DNA from: Diadema setosum
Taxonomy: Eukaryota; Echinodermata; Echinoidea; Diadematoida; Diadematidae
Length of the DNA: 64,000 bases
Assembly (NCBI GenBank): GCA_033980235.1
Contig: CM067066.1
Location: forward strand, 34,201,180-34,265,179
Reading direction: 5' to 3'
Of the stretch, positions 28,301-38,873 are shown piece by piece. A program made the position numbers and the translations under genes. Numbering within the stretch: the first letter of the stretch is position 1; every line of letters starts with the position of its first letter. The notes beneath the pieces were generated by a model, which was not told the DNA's origin, did no database searches, and saw only the letters and a list, made by a program, of their open reading frames with translations.

Positions 28301-31300
28301 AGTGAATACTCTTACTAACACTCCTGTCAGAGTTCAGCTATTTCTTCTCAACTCTAACCAACGCTAACCAACTTTCTATCAACTATAGCAGATGTCTGCG
28401 TTGATTTTTGCTATTTTTTGTTTTGTCATTGTTGTTCATGATATGAAAGTTTTTGTTCTGATTACTGGTAGAGAATAAATTGGACCCCTCTTTCCTAAGA
28501 GGAGTGGACATAAAGGACAGTGTACCCTGTGAGGAGATTTTAACAAACAGAAAGGAAATATTCATTTATATTAACCCTAAAAAGACTGGGCTATTTTGGT
28601 AGCTCGAAAGACTGGGGGGGGGGGGCCTAAAGGGCCCCCCCTTAAGATCTCGGCCGTGGATCGCGCGATCGCCGCGAAAATTTGCACAATGGTAGTGTGC
28701 GATGTAATCTACAAGATCGTATATTCAAATTTTACAAAATAGTCTTCTTTTATTTTATTTTGATTAATTATGCTAATTTATGCGAGAAATCAGACTCTTT
28801 GATCTAAATCATTAAATAAAGCTCCAAAAGTGCTCATTTTTGGTCTACTTATTCTTAGTGGCATTCTTAGCAAATGTACTTGAAAAAAAATTCAGTATCA
28901 AAATTAATTTCTTATCTATTTTATTGTGTTATGAATTTCTCATGTATTTCTTTGTTTTTTTGACCTTTTGTTTTTGTTGTTTTTTTTTAACAAAATTTGT
29001 GGCAGACACTTTTTGAAGCATAATACTGCTAAAACAAATTAATTTTAGCCATTGAGAGTTAAAATAAGCGTATTTATATGAGCCATGTGAAAAAACTCAA
29101 TTTGCATTGACTTTACACACAAAATCACATTTTTGAGCCATTTTCGGCCTCACGTGCATGTACAAAAAGTTATGTAACTTCAGAACCGTACCCCCGGGCG
29201 TCACAAATTTGGTTTCTAAATGTGCGGGAAACTCAAAAGAAAAAAGTCATAGAGCATCGCGGCGAGAGCATTGCGTGTTGCAGAGTAATCGGGCGAAATG
29301 TCGAGGAGGGGGGGCCTTTTAGGCCCCCCCCCCCCCCCAGTCTTTTTAGGGTTAAGCCAGTTCAGGGTTCCACTTTGGGCATGAGCAGAAAAAGGTCATT
29401 TGTGCCAGCAGAGCATGTTTGATTTAAATTCACTGAGCTAAGCATCTGTGATGTAATGATTATTCAAGAAATCCTTAAACTAGGAAGTGGTGCTTGCCAC
29501 CACGTCCACCTGTATGACAGCAAAAGCGCTATTTGGCAATATCAATTGAAAATGATAGTCAGTGCATTCAATGCATTCAATGCAAAATAATGAAATGGGT
29601 GTTCTCCAAAGTGTAAATCGATGGATCATTCTGGTCACCTGGTCTACGCAAGTTCATCCTTTGTACTGATGAATTCCGCAAATTGTTACGTCGGGCAAGC
29701 CTATACTCTTTATCGCTTTGAAAACGAGTGTAGTGTCTAACCTGCTGAGAATAAAGAAAGGTCATTTGTACCCATGTGCACATGAGGTAACTCCGAACTG
29801 GCTTATTCACTGTGGACCTCTTTAAACTATGGGAAGTATTTTTGAGGCATGCCACTTTTATATCAGTCAGGGTTTTTAGACTAGAGCTGATAGTGTAAAA
29901 TTTGAAGTGTGTAGCAGTTGTCCTCAAGGATTTTTAAGCTGTAGGAATTGCAGATGCTGTACTGTCACACTGATTTTTTTTTTTTTTTTGCCCTTTGTTG
30001 AAGCCTTTCTCATTGTAACTGAGTAATGCTGTCTCATGATTGGTCAGAATTCTGATAAAACGGGAAGAAAGTCCATGATGTGCTGTGTCTCTTAAATGTC
30101 TTTCTACGTAGAACGGCTATACTTCCTCGACAGTTTGATTACCAAGAGTTTGATCTCTCAGATATGGTGCATTCGTTTCATGCTGCGTGGGTGAAACTTT
30201 TCATTCCTCCTTTCCATTAACGTATGATAGTCTTTACTAAAATGAAGGGCTTGATGGCGTGATGAGCTTGATTATTGGTGTCGTAGGAACCTATTATGCA
30301 TATAAAATACCATAAGAGCAGGTAGAAAACCTGAAAGCTTATGTGAGGGGTTGTAATGGAAGCTGTTGTTGTAAATTGCCATTATATGATGTATATTTAC
30401 AATGCTGTGAATGTTTAGCAGAAGATGACAGATCCATGAGAAACATTAATTTGGTGTTATGAATAAATTTTTTCCTACCATAGTTCTAGTGCTTACAAAA
30501 CTTTCAACGCTGAAATGGTAAGATCTACTGAGCTACCTTGGTAATGGAGAGGAAGCTGTAGAGCTGCAGTAGGTTGTCATAAGTGCTATTTTTTCTTTTT
30601 TTTTTGGTAAAACACCAAGTCATTAAGGAGCAAAGTGCAGACCCTAGACCCGCAGTTTCAGGGCAATTATTCTTCAACCAACCATTACATCATATTTTAT
30701 TCACTGTCCACCATTTGTAGGCTGACCCACAGACGTCCGGCGAGCCGAGTTCAGCTGGCAGCGAGGCTACGCCGCTGGCAGTTGGCAAACCTCAGGAGGG
30801 TTCTCGTCCAGGGCGGGAAGGAGTCCTCCGTGGTCCTCCGTCCACCGAAGAGGTGGAAGGGGAGGGGGAATCCTCCATGGATGACCTCGAGAGGGAGATT
30901 GCCGGAGAGATGGCCCGGCAGGAGCGAGAGGCGCAGCAGCCGGATGAAGCCGCTGGGAAGACGGCCGTGAAGGGGCAAGGAAATGAAGAAGAGGAGGCGG
31001 ACGAGGACGATGACGATGACCTGGTGGCCAGAGAGCTTCAGAAGGAGTATGGGCAGGACACCACGCAGGTGCGTCCAAAGTTACATTCATGCTGACCGTG
31101 TTGTCATGTGGCGGTCATCCAGCAAGTTTTCCCCCATTATTATTCCATTCCATTTTTTTTTTTTTTTTTTTTTTTTTACTTCTTGCATCTGATGAGTACG
31201 CTAGTATTTTCCCAAAGCTTGTCACAAATCCAGCATTGAATAGATAATTGACAGATGGAACTAAAAGGGATTATCAGAGTTTAATTGCCAAGCAGTCATG

Positions 31301-34300
31301 CTGGATAATTCAAAACCAACCATCCTCTTTTTTTTTTTCTGTCTTTCTCTCGCAGATTGGAAGGACCGAGGTGTATGATGACACAATGTTTGGGGAGACA
31401 TCAGCTCCGAATGCAGACAATGAGTGTAAGTTACAGCCTTCAAGCATACACACTCTCGTGCTTTGAAGGTTGAGGTGCATCTTCAAACTACTTTATGTAG
31501 AAACTTGTATATCCCTGTGGAGATTCAGGCCAGATAATATTTGGATAGGAATGCATGGACCAGTATCTCACATTTTCTGACTGTTTTGCTTATGGTTTGA
31601 TGTCCAGGGGTTTTGACTGTCGTAGCAGTTTATTCCCATTGCAACAACAAAGTCAGAAAATTGGTTAAAGGCTTTAGCATTTAATGAATGTGTGGGCGTT
31701 ACCTTATTCGGAAAGTCCCAATTATTGTTCCATTTAGCAACATTGCGTGTTTGTACTTTCATTGTACATGCTGTGCCTATCAGTTACTTTGATCATTCAA
31801 TCTTATGTAAACATTTTCATAATCTTGTTTCCTTCATTCTTTTGGGTTTTTTTTTCCCCCATCGCTAGGAAGTATACGATGCTGAGTAGATAATGACTAT
31901 CATAATGCTGTGTTATCTATGCAAATCTATTCAAATCCCTCTTTGTCCAACAGTTGATGAATCCTCCATTGAGGAGGATGTTGAGATACCAGGAGCTGGT
32001 GAGGAGGAGGAAGAGGATGTGGAGGAAGCAAGGATTGCCAATCCAGAGAGCCAGGCGTCGAGTGATAGTGAAGGCGTTGTCATGCCAGCGTCTACCAGCA
32101 GACCTGTCTCGGCGATGGCGGTAAGTGTTTTTGGCATTTGTTTCTTGCCGCAAGGATTCGACTATAAGTCCTATAAAACTTCCGTAAATCTACAAATCAT
32201 CTCGATTTGTCAACAGAATAGATGCACTCCCATTAACCCCAACCCCCTTTCTGTCACTGTACAGGTCATACAATTCTTCCACAAAGTGAAAATTTTTAAA
32301 TCAACAAAAAAATCTACGTCGAAATGCCTGCATGGTGGTCCCCCTGTAAGAGATTGTTTTAATTGCCTAGTCTACATTGACAGATGGTTCAGTCCATCAG
32401 GTTGGGTCAACAAACTACATGATGTCCATGCAACAGAGGCATCAACTTTTTCATTTCCATTGAAGATCATTTCAAATCTGGTTTAGTTTTGCTGTGTCAA
32501 TATTATCTTTGTCCCCTGCTATAGCAATGCATGTATAAATCAGAGAGCTTTTATGGAGTTTTCTGTACTGCAAATTAATTTTCTTATCTCCGTTAATGGA
32601 CATCACATTTACATGACATTGGCAATAAATTCTCCAGCCTGAAATTGCAATATCCTGATGCATGAGCAGTAGAACAAGATGAGATACTGTTTTCTTTCTG
32701 AAGTCATTACTGGCTGACATTTGCTCGGTTTTGATGAAGCCTGGACTTTGAGTTCTTGTATGTCACAAAAGATGACCCAAATCTGTGGACTGACCCAGAC
32801 ATTTTTGATGTGATTGAAACAAAAGACATGACAATAAGGGTGATTGGTAATGTGGTACATGTAGTGGAATTATAGTTCTCTGCAGTGTCAACGTGCTTCT
32901 GCAAAAAAAAAAAAAAAAAAAAAAAAAACATGTTGCATGTAGCTACACACACAGATTTAGTGGATGAATGATTTATTTCTGCAATTGTTATAGATTGTTT
33001 GCTCATAGAATTGCTTCTGTATCATTAGTATAAATTATACAATATGTTTTACTCTGAGGAAATCTCCCCCAGGAAATTTTGTTGCATGATGCATTTGTGC
33101 ATTTAGCATATGTTTTTGAAAATCAAAATAATCACACAATGTAAACCTGCTTCAGGTGAGATTCTAAGAATCCCAGCAGAGTTTTGCACAACACCCAACA
33201 TGTTCCCCATAGGCAGTGGGTTAAATCACTCTTGCCTCCCTCCCCCCCCCCCCCCCCCCCAACCAGAGTGAGGATATCGTGATCGTCAACGTCAGTCACC
33301 TCAACCTGGAGCCCACGGCAGAGCTACTGGAAGATGACAGCATCCACAAGCTCTTTGTGGAGTACCAGATTCTGGGGATCCCCCAGGAGGAGTTAGAGAC
33401 CCCCTTCTCCCTGCCGAAGAGGGGCAAAGCAGGCTCCCTCTCGCTCTCCTACAATTTCCACAAAGGTGAGAAGAGACATCCTTAGAGGCAGTAAAGCAAT
33501 AAGCCACACCTATTGGCCCGAATTCACGTAGGTGGTACAGTCTTTGTCCATGGTTTAAACCATGGACAAAGACCTTAGTTTTTTATGGGGCGCCAAGTGT
33601 CGCATGGCCTATTTTGTTACAAAACCAGTCATTTTGTTGACAAAACGAAATGACTGATTTCATAATGAAATAGGCCATGCAACACCTGGTGCCCATACAA
33701 AACTACGGTCTTTGTCCATGGTTTAAACCATGGACAAAGATTGTACCACCTTCATGAATTAGGGCCATAGAGTTCAAGGGTGTGACATTCCAACTCAAAT
33801 TTGATTTGCGATTTTAGCTGATGAACAATATTTCAAATGGTATCCTGTACCCTTCTATGGAAGAAAACTGCCACAAAGAAGATACTTTGGGTAGCAGTGG
33901 TATAAAAAATGCATAGCAAATTTCAGTACTATACTAGGAAAATGATTCCCTTGAGTTTTATATGAGGTAGGATGTTCAGGAAACCAAAACCCCCAAAATG
34001 GGGATTGAGTGAAAGCAGCAATGCTTGTAGAACACATCTGCTCAGTAAAAGTGTGAGGAAAATCAGACAATCTGTTCAAAAGTTGTACATGCTAAGTTTG
34101 GATGCCATCATTGCTGGATAAGGGGACTGCTCCACTCCGTGACATCATCTTATTCTTTATATTTTGGTCCAAAATGTCATCGTGAGCTGTAGTATTTTGT
34201 CATCCAGCAATGACGGCACCGACACTTTAAAAATTCATTACTTAGGAATCAATCATTTGATTTTCTCCAAACTTTTACTGATGCGGTTCTACTAATATTG

Positions 34301-37300
34301 GCACTTTTACTCAATTCACATCTATATTTGGGCTTTGGTTTCTTTTAAGTGAAATGCAATGAAATGAAGTTTGGAACACATGGTTCTTCCGTATGTTTAG
34401 ATACATGAAAGCAAATGCATGGGAAAACATTGTTGAATAGAAAGCTTGTCAATATTAATATTTTATGAGTTTCTTATGGAAGCTCATACTTTTAAAAGAT
34501 GAAGTGACCAATATAAAGCATGGACATTGACATTTTTTGTTCTTTTTTTTTTTTTACTCCACTGTTTCTCTTCACTAAAAATAGATCCCTGCCGTGGATA
34601 GTTTGTTTGTTTGTTTGTTTTTTTTCATGACTGATATCACTCTGTGTTGTTTTGTGTGCATGTACAAGTTGTATATATATTTTTATGTGACAAATTCAAG
34701 CTGGGCTTTCACCTGCGCACTTGAACAAATCAATTTTTACTGAGGGATTAAGACTAATCCAGTCAATATCCCTTCATAAGTGATTCATTGGAATATCAGT
34801 AGAAGGGGATTTTATGCAAACTGTTCTCTCTCATTCTCTCTTTTGGCAAAAGATATGGCAGTGCCCGTGAGATTTTCTAGATTTACTTCTCCCCCTTCCC
34901 CTCCGTTTTCTGTCTGTTTGTCTGCTTAAAGGAGACCTCCGGATGATTTTCAAATTTTTACATTTGAACATATATAAATTAGTTATACTGGGTACAGAGT
35001 TTCAGGATTTATAAAATGATTGGGATGAAAAATAAGAATGTTTTCGAAGTTTATAACAAATTGCAATGAACATGGATGATGACATGGCAGCCTCACCATA
35101 AGAATGCATGAGATGTGGCTCAAGGAAGCAGCACAAAAGAAGAAGGCATGCATATATTGCACACAGGTGAGCTTGCAAGCATGCGGTATTGTAATGGAAT
35201 GACACTGCTACATTTCTGAGATATGTGAGGCTCCTATGTCATCATCTTTGTTCAGTGTAATTTGTTTAAGGTTTTTGAAAGTACTGTTTCTCTGCTCAAG
35301 AACCACAATAAATTCTACAAATCTATACATGAAGCTGTTGATTTATGTACTACATGATGTGAAATTATGAAAATCGTCCGGAATGCCCCTTTAAGCTCTT
35401 GTTTTTTTCTCTTTTTCACCTTCTCACAGGAAGTAATTATGCATCAATTTTCTGTGCAGATGCCATTGATATATTGATGAGACTAACTGCCATGCATTTA
35501 GAATAGTTTGTGATCCGTGTGTGTATCAGAATGAAAATTAGTCTAGGAAATCAACACAAAAAGCATGGTCAGCATTGAATATTCATTGTTAGCCCACTTG
35601 AGCCAACTGGCTTAGTTGAGCTATTGCAGAGTCTATTCTGCTTTATGTGTTGTGCTTGAACTTTGTCATACTTTCAGCTTCTTGAAAACTTGTAGCTAGA
35701 TTTTGACCAAACTTGGTGGGAATTACTAATGGGAGGGGGAGGGGATCATGTTTTGTACAGATGGCGGTGGCACCCAGAAGGGGGTCTCAAAAGTGGGTTC
35801 CAAAGTGGCCTGAAATAATGAAATTTAGCTAATTTTCTTAATTTTTGACATTTTCAACTTTAAAAAAAAAAAAAAACTTTAAAGGAATCACATTTGGTTT
35901 GTGCCAAAATTGTGTCGGACCCCCAGAGGCCCACATTACCCAACTTAGCTGATATTGTCATAATTTTCTACATTTTCATCTTCTTGAAGATTGATGACTG
36001 TATTTTGGCCTACACTTGTCAGGAATCATCACTTAGGGAGGGGACTTTGGTTCATACAAGTGGTGGTACTCCACTCCCAGGCAATAGGAGGACCTCTGGG
36101 TTTCTTGTTTTGCTCTCCAGTAGTGGTGCAGTAGAAGGATTAGGGTTAGGTTTAGGGTTAGAGTTTGGGTTGAGGTTTGAATTAGGTTCAGGATTAAAAT
36201 TAGGGTTAGGGTTAGGGGAAGGGTCTGGGGTAATTGCCTTAACACTGGAAAACATAGTTTTGATATGAATACAGAAACTGTTGATTTTTGCCCTAAAATG
36301 TACTCATATGCTTTATGTGAAATGTGCGAAATAACTCTGAGATGACACAATTTCAGTTAGGTAGTGACAACAATGCAAAATATTAGCCCAATCGTCACGC
36401 TGTCGGTATTGCAATCAGAAAATGTATCCAATGGCAGGTGGTGGTTGCTATGTAATGTTTCATAATAGGTTATCGATAACTGACAAATTGGACTGAAGCA
36501 ATATCCATCACTCTTTCAAGCACAAGTAAATCACATGCAGCTTGTTGGGAAATAACAATTACAAGGGCATGATTGATCACCATATGACATTCTACATAGT
36601 CAGTGCTGAGCAGGGAGGAGCTTCGGGAATGGAAGTCAGATGCATCAAGTCTTATTTTACACTTTTGGTCTCAAAGTGCTAAACAGAAATTCATTTTCAT
36701 GGCAAATCACGTCAGCCAGCAAAGTCCCTTTTAGTATATTGCAAGCAAATCCCTAGTGGTGGAAGATGAATTTTGAGCACTTCTGAGAATTATATTTTGC
36801 CTTTAAGGTATCCAGAACTAACTGTGTTTTGCCTTTAAAGGGATGGTACAGTATTGGTGGAGATGAGAATTAGGCTTTTAACTTTTTGCGAGATACCAAG
36901 ACAACACTTATGAAATAGAACAGAGCATACCATTTTAAGTGGAATTCAAAGTTTATTTGATGAAAATCGGGTTTGAAGTGACTGAAACATCCAAAAAACA
37001 AAGTGAAACAAAGCGATCGTAATAAAATGTGGGTCCCACACTTTATTAGAATCGCTCTGTTTTGGATATCTCAACATTTCAAAACCGATTTTCATCAAAT
37101 AAACATTGAATCCCTCATGGAATTACATGCTATTTCATATTTCATACGAGATTTCTTATTATCTCATCAAAAAATGTTAGAAACCTGAAATTAGGTCTCA
37201 ACCAAAACTATGGTATTAATAGCCATATCCCACATAAGCATGTTTGACATATGGGATTACTTGAATTTGGAACATGTGACCGAGTGATGTCTTTCTCCCA

Positions 37301-38840
37301 ACATCCATGTCATGGTACTACAACATTTGTGATCGTCTTTTCATGAGCACTTCTTACATACCTGCAATTGGAATCGATAGAGGTATTGCTTGCATATATC
37401 AACCACGTGAGTAGCTAGCAAGTTCTAGTGGCATGCATCGCACAATTATTGATACAGCAGAATCACTTGTTCTTGTCTGAGATGTAACGTTAGTCTCGTT
37501 CATTCGACTGCTGCCTTGCCGCGGACCGCGGTTGTACGGTACAACCACCTGTGTTGTAACATTCAGTGCAATTATAAGATCGAAATCTGCGTGGTTAATG
37601 GAATACATTAATATCAAATCTCAAGTTTGTAATTGACATGGGATATAAAGCAAATAATCATCTCCTGTTTCTCAGGCAATTGATGCAATCTTACATTGTC
37701 TCAGTCATCCTTGAGATGTTTTTCAGCTCTCGCCTACGGTTCGGCCTAACAGACACCTTACGGATCACCTCGACAATGTTAAATTTTACCATCGCCCTTC
37801 CAGTCAATGATTACTTGCTTACTAAATGTTTTGCCTTCAAGGTATACATAACTAGAGGATGCCACAAATGTGGGATCCCATATAGCCAGATTCCTTCAAT
37901 TCTTCTTGGATTTCTTTCCACCTCCTCAGACGGTGTTTTGGCATCAGAATTAATCATGTACTGATTTTAGCTCTAATGCCTACTCAGATTAGCTGTAAGA
38001 AATTAATGCATTGTTTTGCCTGTAAGATGTACATAAGTAACTATGTTTTTTGCCTGTAAGCTATACATAACCAGAAGATACTACAACAGTTACATGTAAA
38101 TCTCTTATTGCCAGGCTTCTGCAATTCCTCTAAGCTTCCTTTCCACCTCCTTAGACAGGAGTTTGGCATCAAAATAATCATATACAGATTTTAGCTCTAA
38201 TGCCTACTCAGATTAGCTGTAAGAAATTAATGCATTGTTTTGCCTGTAAGGTATACATAACTACCTATGTTTTGCCTTTAAGGTATAACACATAACTAGA
38301 AGATACCACAAAAGTGAAATCTCTTATTGCCAAGCTTCTTCTATTCTTTTTAAGATTTGCTTCCACCTCCTCAGAGAGTATTTTGGCATTAGAATAAATT
38401 GTACGGTGTATTAACGCCAATGCCTACAAAGAATAAATGCATTTGCTGATTATAGGGATGGCGTACAACTGTAGTTTTGGTTGAGATGGGGATTCAGGCT
38501 TTAACTTTTTCAAAATGATTAGAAACCATGTATACATGAAATTTCAAAGAGCATACAATTCAAAGAGGATCTAGAAATTTATTTGATGAAAATCGGTTTT
38601 GGAATGGTTGAGTTATGTGTAAAACAAAGTGGTCTTAATTAAAGGTGTGTCTCACCTTTTACTGGAGACCTTGCACTCTTTGGCAGGCTTAGAAAATGTC
38701 ATGGTTGTCATGAAGAAATTGAAAGTCTCTCTCACAATGGTGGTAATGATGAATATTAAGGTAATAATAATTCAAAGTGCTGATTATAATGAAAATGATG
38801 CTGTTACTGATGAAGATGGTAAAACAGATGAGGAACTAGA

Positions 38841-38873
<33 letters not shown>

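Noticed and set aside
30751..31090. Antisense Pro/Arg-rich frames
   Set aside because: Shadows of RPGRIP1L exon w; the sense frame fits the neighbouring exons in phase.
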